The position numbers were made by a program, and so were the translations under genes. Below are positions 12,201 to 25,399 of a stretch of 64,000 bases of DNA, piece by piece. Source of the DNA: Lates calcarifer (taxonomy: Eukaryota; Chordata; Actinopteri; Centropomidae); NCBI RefSeq assembly GCF_001640805.2, contig NC_066843.1, positions 3,904,380-3,968,379 on the forward strand, written 5' to 3'. The notes below the pieces were generated by a model. The model saw only the letters and a list, made by a program, of their open reading frames with translations, was not told the origin of the DNA and made no database searches. The stretch's first letter is position 1, and the number at the start of each line of letters is the position of its first letter.

Positions 12201-15200
12201 TACCGCCACTACATCAGCGACTACACAGATGCTCTGAACCCTCAGGTCCTTGCAGCCGTCATCTTCATCTACTTCGCTGCCCTGTCCCCGGCCATCACCT
12301 TTGGAGGACTTCTGGGTAAGAGAGGGTTAGATGTGTCTAATTTCTCAGGCTCAGTTTATTTACAGGAGTTCATTGACCTTTGATAGCTCTTGTGATTCCA
12401 TCTGTTGTCTGTCCATAGCTGACAAAACAGACAAACTGATGGGTGTGTCAGAGCTTATGATCTCCACCAGCATCCAGGGTGTCATCTTCTGCCTCATTGC
12501 CGCCCAGCCTGTCCTTGTTATCGGCTTCTCAGGACCACTGCTGGTGTTTGAGGAAGCTTTTTTCACTGTACGTAAGCTGTCAGATGTGGAAACCCCTGTA
12601 ATCAATGTTTGGAAAGCCATGTTTTTCTTTTTTATTAACATCAATTTTCCTTTGTTAAATTCCATACTAGTTCTGCAAGACCCAGAACATTGAGTACATT
12701 GTGGGTCGCATCTGGGTGGGGATGTGGTTGATAGTGATCGTGTTCATCATCGTGGCCGTGGAAGGCAGCTTCCTGGTCCGATTCATCTCCCGCTTCACCC
12801 AGGAAATCTTCTCCATCCTCATCTCTCTCATCTTCATCTATGAGACTTTCAATAAGCTCATCAAGGTTTCCTCACCTCATCCCTCCATCCATTCCACATC
12901 ACATTCCCACGCCATCACTGTCTAATGTGTCCTTTTGCTGCACATTTTCTGTCTCTGACATCTCCTCTCTTCTCACTCAGATCTTCAAAACCCACCCTCT
13001 GATTCTGAACTACGAACACCTGAACAGCACACTGGACAACCCTTTCCACCCAATCATCACGGAGCACATCGAGTACCATTCAGATGGCAACATAAGTATT
13101 CATGAGCTGGAGGTTGAAAGGCCCTACCCTAACACTGCCCTGCTGTCTATGTGCTTGATGTTTGGCTGCTTCTTCATTGCATACTTCCTCCGTCAGTTCA
13201 AGAATGGCCACTACCTTCCAGGCCCGGTAGGACCAGCTTTCTAGTATTATAAGTGAGAAATCCCTCAAGTTAGGTTCCATTAATTTTGAACATGTTTTAT
13301 CTTTTGCTTTCTCTCTCACAAGATTCGTCGCTTGATTGGAGATTTCGGCGTCCCCATTGCTATTTTCATCATGATTGCTGTGGATATCTGCATTGAGGAT
13401 GCTTACACTCAGGTAAGTGTTGTGAAAGCACCTAAAGAAAGTTTTAAAATGCTCTTATCATTGTTTTTCTAAAAGAGTATGTCAAAACTCATACAGTGTG
13501 CAATTACAAAGACTGTACACAGACTAGGGCAAAAAGTGTATATTACTGCTATGATGGCTGTCTGTCAGCGTCTATCAGTTGTTTAATGGTTTGGATGTTT
13601 AGATTCATGGATTTGGTTTAGATATCAAATCTTGAATTTACATTTTACTCTGCAGTATGCACTTTTATTTGAATAACATGGGATCTTTCCTAATTGTGTA
13701 CCCTTTCAGTATAGAGATTTTTTAAGCTTTGTTTAATGTCTTTGTCAGAAATTATAATTGTAGCATAGTTGGAATGACATTAAACTTCAACTTAGACAGA
13801 AACTCCAGTCAACAGTCCTTCATATTTAAGGTGGCAGTTAATCATGATGTTCTCTTGCAGCATTTTAAGTGTGTTCTCATGATATCAAGAAGATCTCATT
13901 GATAAATTATGAATATAAATAATACAATTCTGCCTCTACTCATGTCTTTCTGATTGAACATCATTCTGTCTTCTTGTAGAAACTGGTTGTGCCAAAAGGC
14001 ATTCAAGTGACCAACCCCAAGGTCAGAGGCTGGTTCATCAACCCCTTCGGAGAAAAGAAGCCCTTCCCCTACTGGATGATGGGTGCCTGCTGTGTACCTG
14101 CACTGCTCGTCTTCATCCTCATCTTCCTTGAGTCCCAGATTACTACGTGAGTGACACCATTAAAATGATGCCATTACAGTCTACATTCATGTGAAAATAA
14201 TTTGTGTGAATAAGATTAAGATAAGATTTTGAGGACGTTTCTTTCAATGGTCTCTGTGGATCACCAGCCTGATCGTGAGCAAACCTGAGAGGAAGATGGT
14301 GAAAGGTTCTGGTTTCCACTTTGATCTGCTCCTCCTCGTCACCATGGGAGGCATCTCGTCTATTTTCGGGGTACCCTGGCTGAGTGCTGCCACCGTGCGA
14401 TCTGTGACCCACGCCAACGCTCTCACTGTCATGTCCAAGGGCCCGAAACCAGAGATTGAGAAGGTGATCGAACAGAGGATCAGTGGGATTCTTGTGGCCA
14501 TGCTGGTTGGTAAGAGCTGCCGTCTTCAGTGCCGATACAAACACAGCAGGATCAGAAATACATAACCATTCACGTTTAATCATCCTTCTCCTTCTGTGAT
14601 TTCTAGGTGTTTCTATTTTCATGGAGCCTATACTGAGGATGATTCCTATGACGGCCTTGTTTGGCATCTTCCTCTACATGGGTATCACCTCTCTGAGTGG
14701 AATCCAGATGTGGGACAGGATGCTTCTGCTGATCACACCAAAGAAATACCATCCCCCTGATGCCTACGCCACAAGGGTAGACAGCTTCCTCAAATACAGT
14801 TTCTGACTTCACTCTAAACAACAATATATGTTCATCTGGTAATATATTTTGTGAGAGATTGTGAGACAACAGAGCCCTGGTACAAACATATAAAGGCCCC
14901 TGACGTCTTCCTGTACAGAAGCATGACAACTCAAAGAGAGTTTAGTTGTTGTAGTTGTCTCTGTGGTTATTTAGCATCTTTCTGTTGTTGTCTTGTGTTT
15001 TGCATCTCTCTGTAGTTAAGCATCTTTTTGTTGTTGTTTCATGGCTCTGAGTTGTGATTTTGCATATCTTTGTGGTTGTTTCAGCTCTCTGTGATTGTTT
15101 CTTGTCTCTTTGTAGTCATTGCATCTCTCTGTAGTACCAACAAGAACTGTTACTGTAACTATCACTATAACAAAAGCCCTTGCCCATGTGCCTAATATGT

Positions 15201-15676
15201 TCCCTTAAGTTTCAGTGTACATTAGCCAAAGACAATATCCCTATATATTGCCATAACATAAATTAACATTTTGTGCATTTTCATGTTAGTCAGAGATCCT
15301 CTGCTAACACCCTCCTCTGTCTGGTTCGTGCAGGTTAAAACACTCCGGATGCATCTCTTCACCCTGATCCAGCTCGTGTGTCTGGCCATCCTGTGGATGG
15401 TGAAGATCAGTCCCTTCTCTCTGGCTCTGCCTTTTGTTCTCATCCTCACCATCCCTCTGCGTATGTTCATGACCGGCAGGGTTTTCTCTGTCATGGAGAT
15501 GAAATGTGTAAGTACCTCTCTGTGCACATTCAGCCTAAGCTGCAGGTCACACATTTCCATGTCATTTGATATATATGATGTCTGTGTTTGTGTTGCAGCT
15601 GGATGCAGATGATGCCAAAGTGTCATTTGAGGAGGAACCTGGGGAGGATGTGTACAATGAGTCCCCGCTGCCGTAA
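9298..15676 (+). CDS. slc4a1: Band 3 anion exchange protein AE1, with three frame-breaking insertions
   Basis: Chloride/bicarbonate exchanger of the red-cell membrane. Coding exons: 9298-9344, 10244-10359, 10447-10493, 10584-10749, 10839-10974, 11079-11148, 11276-11318, 11407-11592, 11688-11897, 12112-12315, 12419-12567, 12671-12865, 12981-13226, 13323-13412, 13980-14146, 14268-14509, 14607-14776, 15334-15507, 15599-15676. Removing three extra bases gives about 910 residues, close to human AE1 at 911. The cytoplasmic domain begins [15 protein letters not shown], followed by a poly-Glu tract. The membrane domain carries [28 protein letters not shown] and [17 protein letters not shown]. The C-terminus has LDADDAK, the carbonic-anhydrase-binding type motif of AE1; AE2 differs there. 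The third extracellular loop holds two N-glycosylation sequons (NST, NIS). Single extra bases near 11427, 11745 and 11809 shift the frame in the cytoplasmic domain. The start is the first ATG of a plausible first coding exon and is less certain than the rest. Confidence 0.95.
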
Positions 15677-17250
15677 ATATCAATACATATTTAGTTCACA
15701 AACTTTTAACCTAGTTCTTAATTGCCAGTGATAACATGGAAACTGAATATCAGATACCTTTAAAATACATATTTGTAAACAACTATTTGCAGTTTCAAAC
15801 TGTTCTGTTATTATTATCTTTCTTTAAAGGAAGTTACCTCTAATTCCTACAACCCATGCTTTATTCCTGCAGCTTAAATTTTGTTTGTGATCGTAGAAAA
15901 AACGAATATACAGTCCATATTATCATCAAGCTGTATTGTTACTTGTCCTATGCTCTCTCATTTTCCATATTTCATCCATTTCTGTGGCATTCAGTACAAT
16001 TCTTCCTTTTTTGTTTTTTTTTGTTTTTTGAACTTAAGGTATTGGTAATAGCTTTTTATTTACTTAAATACCTAGTGGCATTTTGATTCAAGCAAAAACA
16101 TCTCCTGAAAATGGGAGATATTTTCCTTAAAGACCTGAGGTAATATTGTTTTTTCTTTAAATGTCTGACTACAGTGTTACTTTAAAGTGATTACCAGTGC
16201 TGCCACATGTAGATCTGCATGTTATAATAATAGAATTTCACCTTACCTTTTATTCACTATTTAAGTTAAGCTACTTTGATCTATTCAGCCCTTCACACAC
16301 GCACAAACAATGCATCTTTGTGGGACTTTCACCCCTGCCTTTGCTCCATGCAGTAGCCTTTCCATGAATTATTCTCAAAAAAGTAGTGTTACTCAAGTTT
16401 GCCTCACTTCATATATTGTGTATGTTTTACTGACAAATGTGGTCTTTCCTGTTCAGTTGACCTATTTTGAACGTGTATAGGAGATGTGTAATGCACTTAG
16501 ATTCAATTTTTAGTGTGTAATTGCTTTCATGATTATAAAATGGGTGAATAGCGAATGATGAGATATAATTGTTTGTTGTACTGATGATATAATCAAGGGA
16601 AAAATTTGTAAATGTGTCTTTTTGAGCCTTCCGTGTTACCAATCATGTGTTCGGGTGCTTGAAACACTGTACGTGCTTTGGATTTACAGTTTATTAAGAA
16701 TTAAAACAAAAAACAACAAAAAAAATCAGCCTTTAAACTGTTTTCATGAATGCAACAGAAAACATAATTACTTCGCATCAGCTCCAGCCCACTTCTATCA
16801 TTTTATCCTGCAAGCAACAGGAGAGGCTGTTCAATTGGATCATGATGCCTGCCACTTAGCTGCATGCTGCCTTCAAGGTTATCAAGTAAACTCCAACTCT
16901 TATTACTCCGCTAGTTGAAAAAACATCAGGGACATACTCTTAACCACTCCTAGTTTGAAGTTTGAAATTTTACTCTACAACAAGAGGAGAAAATTAAACA
17001 GCATGAAGCTTTTTCCAGCTGCAGTTGGTAAAATTTGCTCAGGTATGTAAGTTTTGCAATAATTTTATTTAAATCAAATGTTGTCAAAGGTTTAGTATTA
17101 AAATAAATAATATTAAAGAGTTTAAAACGTTAAGTGCCACTTTTCATCTTTTGCTATCAATCAAGAAAAAGGGCAGAGGTAGTTATGTGGTCAGTACATT
17201 ATATGATTATGTGAACAGTTGGGGGGGGGATAAAATCATTTGACAATAAA
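15677..17250 (+). other. slc4a1: Probable slc4a1 3' UTR
   Basis: No gene is seen between the slc4a1 stop and the ubtf CpG block. The canonical polyadenylation signal AATAAA at 17245-17250 is a reasonable transcript end; an earlier ATTAAA near 16700 is an alternative. A run of G lies at 17221-17229. Confidence 0.4.
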
Positions 17251-17799
17251 CTGGGGTGTAGACATATATAGGAATATTTCACAATCTTATGGTTTTTATT
17301 TGGCATTGTCTCATATCTTTATTTCATTCTGAACATTTTGGGTCCCCACACATATACAAATTCTGAAACAGTCTCCATGTCTGTGCGATCAAAATCAGTT
17401 TTCCCACAGCCGGGAAACGCAGCACAGTTTAACAAGGCCGAGTGCCTGAAAGTCATTTGTTTTCCCTGAATCGGACTGACTGGATTGGACGGCCGGGGGG
17501 TCCGCCCACAAACACACAAGGTGGAGTTGAAAAGAAAAAACATGCTGGGCCAAAATGAAGCTGTCAAACAGCCGCTTACAATTTGCTAAAAGACGTATCG
17601 AGCAATGTGAAAAGACACGGAGGCTGCCCTATGGACCTATTAGATAGTTATTTCTGAAGTGCAAATCTGACGTTAATGATTGAAAATTATAAACTTTTTA
17701 AGTTGATTTTTTACGTTAATTCCATAAAGTTACGGGAGTGTTGTGAGATGAGCCGGTTGCATTAAATTAAACAACCACTGGCACAGCTTGCGCTTTCAT

Positions 17800-18137
17800 G
17801 AAACTTTCAGCTACCCGATAAAACATTGCAAACTTCGGCTACAGATCAGGCTGGGTCGGGCTCCGGGAGTCAAAAAATAATGGCCCGCGGTTGGGTTCAG
17901 AAACAACGGTGCAAGATCGGAGAAAAAAAATGTGGATGTCTCGGCGTAGCGAAATGGTTGGATGGAGAGGAGCTCTGCTGTGCGCTGAGTGGAGGGAGAC
18001 GGCGAGAGAGATGGAGGCGGGGGGGAAGGACCATCTCTGCGGGGACTGGAGCCCAGGACCGACGGCGCAGTGCTGGCTATCGTTCAACCCTCCCCTTCTT
18101 CCTCCACAACGACACCGAAGCTCACGCCGAGAGACAG
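17800..18137 (+). promoter_or_regulatory. ubtf: CpG-rich promoter and non-coding first exon, probably of ubtf
   Basis: Base composition changes sharply to CpG-rich. The block ends in a strong donor, GAGACAG|GTAAGC, after 18137. The next downstream coding exon on this strand is the ubtf start exon at 20577-20630, so this is most simply its untranslated first exon. Confidence 0.5.
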
Positions 18138-20576
18138 GTAAGCCAACACAACAGCCGCTCGCTTTCATAATACGGCGAGAGTGCGCGATAAACAATCCAA
18201 AATAAGCTACTAAAACCCGCAAAATACGCATTTAATGATTTGTTTCTACGTGTTATCAAGCGCCTCGGTCGGTAGGCTCTTTGTAGTAGCGAAATAAACC
18301 GACCGCTGTGGCAGGGTACAGACGAGGTCGGCCATACCCGAATTTCTTGTCCTCTACAGCGGGGAAGAAACTGGATGTAAGACCCGGAGGTAAATGCGAT
18401 ATTTTCATAAAATTACACCCAGCGACCGTGTTATGCTAATTCCCTTCATCGAAACTCGACTAGTCGTGCTGTGACCGAGGTGTTTGCGTGGGGGAATTAA
18501 CAGTAGTTTCCGCGCCGAGACCTCCATGCGGCTGTTGGCGGAACAACCAGCCGCCTCTCTCGGTTAGCCATCAGGGATCTCGGTTTAATATCTCACCGTG
18601 CAGAGAGACTCGCCCTCTCTCTCCCCCTCTCTCTCTCACACCGACTAGCCCAGAACCACCGACGACCGAGCTCGGAGAACCCGCCTTCTTGCCCTCGCTT
18701 ATGTGCATTTGGATCGAGGGGAAGGGAGTCTGCAACGCCCTGGCTTTAGTTTTAAGCTCCGTTTTCTCTTGTTTGCAGTGCGCCATTGGACCTTGTCACG
18801 GTAGGTTTCCTTGTAGAGCACAGAGCTGAAGCATGGCGGACCTGGAGCTGTTTGTCGCGCCAGCAAAGCTACTCAAGCCTCGGATGTTTTAACGTGTTTC
18901 CTTTGAGCTTTAACTCGCGTTTTTCGGTTACAGTTTAACCGCGCGACAGTGTAGCAGAAATCATTAGCAGCTAACCGTTAAAATAATCTCTTCTCGTGAA
19001 GTAATTGTCGAAGCTGTAACGTTTGACCGTTAAAAAATATTTTCCATTTTCTTCTTTCTTCCTGTGCCTCCGCAACTCCTTCCAACCCCACCACCATGAA
19101 ATTTATGTCGGGATTTTATAACAATTTGTTAAAACTTTTTAAACCAAAACTCTGCTAAATCGATAGTAAATTTAAAAACGTTTAAAGCTAGCTTAAATAT
19201 AACCGTTAAATGACTGTTTTTAAACGATTTGCAACGTTAATGTGGTCTGGGTATACCCTCCTGGAAACAGGGGATTTAGTTAAATAGAAATAAGTTTTAT
19301 GTTTTATATTAAATACTAACATTTTTTTTTTAAAAAAAGAATGGCTATAAATATATGGGAGAAATGCCCAATTTAAGCTTTATTTGGCGTGCCAAGTTGC
19401 CCTTGGCCATGTAATGCATCAGCTCCCAATTTTTATCATCCATATGTTTTAATTATAATGAAACTTAACATGTATTTATTGTTCTAACGGGTCCTAATGT
19501 TCGTTGTGTCCGCTCTTTAGTTTCATAAATGGCGATATCGATAGTCTTAATGTAGCTAGGTCACACCGTGGACACCACAGTGAGCTCGGGCCATCAAGGA
19601 CACGATGAACAACGAGCAGCCGCCATCATTGGAGCACTGCTCGGCTACGCCTCGCTGAAGAATGCACTAGGTTTTGGTCTAAAATCTCAGTATTAAACGT
19701 CTAAAACTTGAATAAAACGGTCTGTAAAAACTCTCTAAGCACGTTTATTAACGGTACGCGTTTGTTATATTGATTTCCTCGCTCCAGTCTGTGTGAACAT
19801 TTGAAGAGAAGATTATAGGGTTTGCATGGCGGAGCTAGATCCGCGTCCAACGGTGATGAGGCGCCTTAACCGAGTGGCGCATTTGGCTGCAGTGCTTCCA
19901 AGCCACCATTCCCCCTCGTCGGAGACCGAAAGCAGATCCCCCGTCCGTGGTCAGCTGGTCGCCTACAGCTGCCTGTCCGTCCACGTCCATTCGCTTCCTC
20001 CTTCCGTGGATCCTCCCCAACCTCCGCTCCCGACAGAAAATCCTCCATTACCGAGCCGACCGGTGCGAGAAAATGGTCGCTTCTGTGCGTCCACGATACT
20101 TTTGTTGAGGAATAAGGACAGCACTAATACGCCAAATTCCGGCTGGCAAAATTTGCTCGACGGAGACTCCTGTTGTCGTAGCTAGTTGTGCTAGTTGAAG
20201 CCCTCCGCAGTGTTATTTGAGATTTGAAGCCGTCACAAGCAATAGCCTATGTCTCACCATGTAGCGTAAACGTTTAAGGGGCGGTGTAATGAACATAAAC
20301 CATTATCTCGAGGCAAATTTAAATTCCACCGCTTGAAAACATCAGTTTTACTTTTAAAATTCAGTCAAGACACTTAAATAAGAAATAAAATCCAAAACAT
20401 ATGAATATTATACAGTTAAAAATAACATTATGATAAAACCCTGTCATTAAAAAAATACAACTATTCTGGTATAGACGCAAAGTGTGAACTTGCACATTAA
20501 GAAATGTCCAATAAACATCATACTATTGTAAGAAATAATGTTTGATAACTTGATTTTTGTTGCTTTTGTAGATACA
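18138..20576 (+). other. ubtf: ubtf first intron or alternative 5' exons
   Basis: No coding exon is supported. Two further CpG-rich patches (18470-18840 and 19560-20190) resemble alternative promoters or non-coding exons; a GTAGGT donor follows 18800. Open frames inside them are GC-driven and show no family resemblance. Confidence 0.4.
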
Positions 20577-20593
20577 AGACAGTGCAACCACAA

Positions 20594-23500
20594 ATGAATG
20601 GAGAAATGGAGGCAACCACCCAAGACCAAGGTGAGACCTTGTACTTTCCCCTCTCACTTATTGATATATTTTTTTTCTAATTATAGAACAAATATCTCTT
20701 ACTGAAACCTGAAAACTAACTATATTAACCCTATGATTCACTTTAGAGATGTACTCCTTATACTGATATTAATATTGTTTTTGAGCATTAAAACATATTA
20801 GAAAGTTTGATTTAGCCACAGAAAATCCACAGACACAACATTAAGTTACTGTAGAAACAAATGTGTTGTGTTCACATTTTCTCAAATCTTTAAGACCAAA
20901 TGATTAATCGAGAGAATAATCAGTTATCAGTCTACTCATTGGTTGCAACCCTAAACCGAACATTTCTGTAGATTGCTACATCCAGTGTAGTTACAGAGCA
21001 GACTGTGGTGTTAATATTAATCTTTTTATTTATTACTGTTATTATCTGTTGTCTTTACACCATGACAGTTTGGGCACAGGATGACCTCTTAAAATTGCTG
21101 GAGGCCATGAAAGTGGCCCTGCCTCAGAAAGACCTGACTAAATACAAAACGTCAGAGTCCCACCTTGACTGGCAGAAGGTGGCCTTCAACTCCTACACAG
21201 CAGGAGATGTGTAAGCAGAAGTGGCAGGAGGTCTCTAAAGAGGTGAGCCAGCTGAAATGATACTCATGTTGATTGTATGCCCAGATCAGATTTATTGTCT
21301 GCCAAAAGTCAAATTTAGTGCTCCACTTGGCCTAAATGCGTCTTATTTTATGTTTCAATGACAGATTCGTAAATTCAGGACTCTAACAGAACTGATAATT
21401 GATGCTCAAGATTACATCAAGAACCCTTACAAGGGGAAGAAAATAAAGGTGAGTTAAAGCATAAAAACATTTTCCTTGACTAATAAACAACAAGACGATT
21501 TATAAATAAGACTTTTCACTCCCATTTTTCCCTGTTGTATACAGAAACATCCAGATTTCCCCAAGAAGCCCCTGACTCCATACTTTCGCTTCTTCATGGA
21601 AAAGAGGGCTAAATATGCAAAGTTGCATCCCTGAGATGAGCAACCTAGATCTAACTAAAATCCTCTCCAAGAAGTACAGGGAGTTGCCGGACAAAAAGAA
21701 GGTCAGTCAAAAACAACAGCTACACCTAATAAATTCAATTGTGCTACTGTACTTTCAAAAAAAATCTAATAATTAAATGTTTTCTTTTCTACAGAAAAAA
21801 TATGTCGACGACTTCTTAAGAGACAAAGAAACATTTGTGCAAAGCATGATGAAGTTTAGGTGAGATTATTTACTAGTCTTCGTTATTCTGTAGCATTAAC
21901 ACTTGAGGATATGAGGCCTGCACCTCTAGCATATTGAAGGATAATAATTGTGCTTAAATGCTGGTTTACGATGTGTACATGCAGGGAAGAACACCCAGAC
22001 CTTGTGGAGAGCATGACCAAGAAAGGTTCAAATGTACCAGAGAAGCCCAAGACACCCCAACAGCTGTGGTACAACCATGAAAAGAAGGCCTTCCTCAAAA
22101 CACACCCAGATGTAAGTTCAGGCATTTACAACCTACAAAATCCAGCCTCCTAAACTGTAATTGCTTTGTACTACAGATATTAAGTTTCTCTGTTTGACAC
22201 CAGGCGACCACCAAAGACATTAAAGACAGTCTTGGCAAACAGTGGACACAGCTGTCTGACAAAAAGAGACTGAAATGGATCTCAAAGTCCCTGGAGCAGC
22301 AGAAACAGTACGAGGTGAGGCTGCAGTGATGTTTATATGTTGCATCAGTCTTTAGTAAGTCATTAGTGAATATAGTGTTTGTAGAAGCATTTTCATCTAT
22401 TTTAACTGTTTGTGTCTTTTTAATATTCTAGGAGACAATGCGGGAATACATCCAGCAGCACCCAGAGTTAAACATCACCCAGGAGGATATTGTAAAGTCC
22501 ACCTTGACCAAGGCAGAGAGGCACCTGAAGGACAAATCTGACGGCCGACCTGACAAACCACCACCGTGAGTTTTAGCTTTTAAAAAAACACACAACATGA
22601 TCCTGGTCATAGGAGAGAATGAATTAGACAAATCTTTTTGTGTTTGTAACGCTTTCAGAAATGGCTACTCCATGTTCTGTGCGGAGTTGATGTCGAGCAT
22701 GAAGGACGTACCCAGCACAGAGCGTATGGTGATGTGTAGCCAGCGGTGGAAGCTGCTGAAACAGGGCGAGAAGGACGCCTATCAGAAACGCTGTGAACAG
22801 GTGAGTTCAGTGTTAAGTCATGTTCTATAAGAAAAACAAGTCGTTCAGCTGAGTCTTAATAATGTCATTTTTGTTTTTTTCAGAGAAAGAAGGAGTATGA
22901 AATTGAAATGAACAGATTTCTCAGTGTAAGTCTTATTTCTCTTTTGACTCATGTTTCTGCCACGCTCACAGTTTTCACATTCACTGTAATCGTTTTGGTA
23001 TTTATATTTCCTTTACTTTGTGGCTATCTGCAGAGTTTATCAGTAGAGGAGCAGCAGCGGGTGTTGGGCGAGGATAAGATAGGTTTTAAGAAGGGCAGTG
23101 GAGCCAGCAGTCCTGCCTCCAAAAAGAAAAACCCTAAAGCAAAGGTAAGACCAAGTATACAGCAACATCCACCCAGTTTGTGGAGGTGGTTCCACTTTTC
23201 ACATTTGCTCAGATGCAGACTTTTACTTTTCAGTTTTACCACTTCGATCATGAAATAATTTTATCAAGAGCATTAAGGCTACATATATGTAAATCTCAGG
23301 TCATATTCTCTACAGGTTAGATGTTGTTGTATCCTTTTCTGATGTTGTTTTCTTTGCTTTGAAATCCATAGGCCAATCCAGAGAAACCCAAAAGGCCCAT
23401 TTCAGCCATGTTCATCTTCTCTGAGGAAAAACGTCCCAAACTGCAGCAGGAGCGACCAGACCTCTCTGACAGTGAGCTCACGAGAATGTTGGCTCGCATG

Positions 23501-25399
23501 TGGAATGAACTGCCAGATAAGAAGAAGGTAACCAGTCGTATTATACATATTGCAGAAGAAATATCAGACCAGTAGAGTGATCACAAGATCACAAATCATA
23601 CTGATTATGAATGCATTTTTTAATTATCTTATCATTTAGGAGAAGTATAAACGCCTAGAAACGGTCCTGAAGGCAGAGTCAGAGAAGAAGGAGAAGGAAG
23701 ATCGCAGTCGTCTGCCAGACCCACCCAAGACTGCTCAGGACATCTGGCAGCAGAGCGTCATAGGAGACTACCTGGCCAGATTCAAGGTACACATAACTCC
23801 TGACCTGTCACAATATAAACACTGATTCAAACATGTGATACTAAAAGTTCATGTGTGTATTTTGAGTACACATGTATCATCTGAGAAAGGCAGAAACAAA
23901 GCACTGGTATAAATGCATGAATTCATTTCATGTCTTTATCTTTTTGCCACCAGGTGTCATTATTCAGTCTCTAACACCAGTTAGAGAGTTGTAGTATAGT
24001 TGCAAGTTGTATATATTGTATATAGACTGTAAATATTTTCATATCAGATAAAACAGAGTCACTAGACTGAAGTATATACAGTAGAATTTGTAATGTGAAC
24101 CTCTTGTTTTGTAGAACGACCGACCAAAGGCACAGAAAGCGATGGAAGGAACCTGGAGCACCATGGAGAAAAAAGAGAAGATTATGTGGATCAAAAAGGC
24201 AGCAGAGGATCAGAAAAGATATGAGGTATCACTAGTTACTGTCCATGTGCAGCAGGACTCTCTAACATCTGTACACAGCAGCAGCGAGATCTAACCACTG
24301 ACCTATCTGTCGTTAACAGAGGGACCTGTGTGAGATGCGCTCACCTGCTGCTGCCATTGCCTCAGGGAAAAAGATGAAGTTTGAGGGTGAACCCAAGAAG
24401 CCACCATCGTAAGTTTGTCATGTCCAACTCATCCATGCTGCTTCTTGTTTGTAAAGTATGAATCCCTAAATTAATCAATTTTCCCCTCTTTCTTTTGATG
24501 TAGAAACGGATACCAGAAGTTCTCTCAGGAGATGCTGTCCAACGGAGAGCTGAATCACCTCCCGATGAAAGAGCGGATGACTGAGATCGGCAGCCGCTGG
24601 CAGAGGTTACCACTGAAGGACAAGGACCGCTACAAGAAGATCGCAGAGGAAAAGCAGAGGCAGTACAAAGTCCAACTGGAACAGTGGCTTGCTGTAAGGA
24701 TTGATTGATTGAGGGAGGGGGAAAAATAAACCATGAATTTCTGCTGAATATCTATCTAACATTCATTTCATCCTTCCACAGAGCTTGTCTTCACAAGAGA
24801 GAAACACATACAAAGAATATAATTCACAGGTAAGTCAGTTATTTATGGTACTGCTAGAATATTTCCTCCTTTCTTAACATATTTAAATTAAAGTGTATCC
24901 CCTTTGACATTTCAGAAAAGGCGAACAACAGCAAAACCAGGAGGCCCCAAGGCAAAGTCCAAGAAATCTGTGAGTGTTGACTCTCTCATTCTTCTGTTTC
25001 CCATCATTCAACTCATAAATCAGCTGTATGTGAGTTTCATGTGGTGAGCCGTACCTGATAAACATCTCCTCCCACAGGACACAGAGGAGGAGGAGGACGA
25101 TGATGAGGAAGAAGATGAAGATGACGACGAGCAGGAGAAGGCCTCCTCTGATGCAGACTCATCCAGCGAGGATGAGGATGACGAGGAGGATGATGATGAC
25201 GATGATGTGAGTTCCATCTCTCATTGGTTGCGTTCAGGAGGAATAACTTAATATTGATTATACTGAATATTCTTTTTTTGTTCTTTTGAAGAAAGAGGAT
25301 GACGACGATGATGACGAGGCAGAGGACAAGGAGAACAAGTCAGAGGACAGCAGCAGCGAGTCAAATTCGGCAGTGTCGTCAGACTCTGACTCGGACTGA
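20594..25399 (+). CDS. ubtf: Nucleolar transcription factor 1 (UBF), with two frame-breaking insertions
   Basis: HMG-box protein that organises ribosomal DNA chromatin and promotes RNA polymerase I transcription in the nucleolus. Coding exons: 20594-20630, 21069-21242, 21365-21448, 21545-21701, 21795-21859, 21985-22111, 22204-22314, 22432-22565, 22659-22800, 22884-22925, 23034-23144, 23372-23527, 23640-23786, 24115-24225, 24320-24408, 24504-24693, 24782-24829, 24916-24969, 25078-25206, 25292-25399. Removing two extra bases gives about 737 residues (human 764). An N-terminal dimerisation segment ([14 protein letters not shown]) is followed by six HMG boxes, starting near [67 protein letters not shown] and [11 protein letters not shown]. 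The C-terminus is an Asp/Glu tail ending in Ser/Asp. Extra bases near 21204 and 21632 shift the frame in the two exons before and within box 1. ubtf and a ubtf-like paralogue cannot be separated with certainty. Confidence 0.95.
20895..20955. repeat. Dispersed 'GGGCTGCAACTAACGATT' element, terminal fragment in a ubtf intron
   Basis: Short fragment: GATTAATCGAGAGAATAATC followed by CATTGGTTGCAACCCT, the element end in inverted orientation. Confidence 0.55.
22204..22314 (+). other. ubtf: 37-codon cassette exon of ubtf HMG box 2
   Basis: Exactly 111 bases, phase 0 at both ends, encoding the second half of HMG box 2. In mammals the UBTF2 isoform lacks 37 residues in HMG box 2, which corresponds to this exon. 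Skipping it here would keep the frame. Confidence 0.75.

Noticed and set aside
17319..18231. Several open frames of 80-130 residues in the ubtf CpG block.
   Set aside because: They overlap on both strands, lack family resemblance and are explained by low stop density in CpG-rich DNA.
21620..21640. CCC TGA at the ubtf frame break resembles an antizyme-type +1 ribosomal frameshift site.
   Set aside because: The other six frame breaks lack any stop or slippery motif, and UBTF is not known to use frameshifting. An inserted base is simpler.
25020..25217. Minus-strand open frame rich in serine within ubtf.
   Set aside because: It is the shadow of the Asp/Glu-rich ubtf tail read on the other strand.
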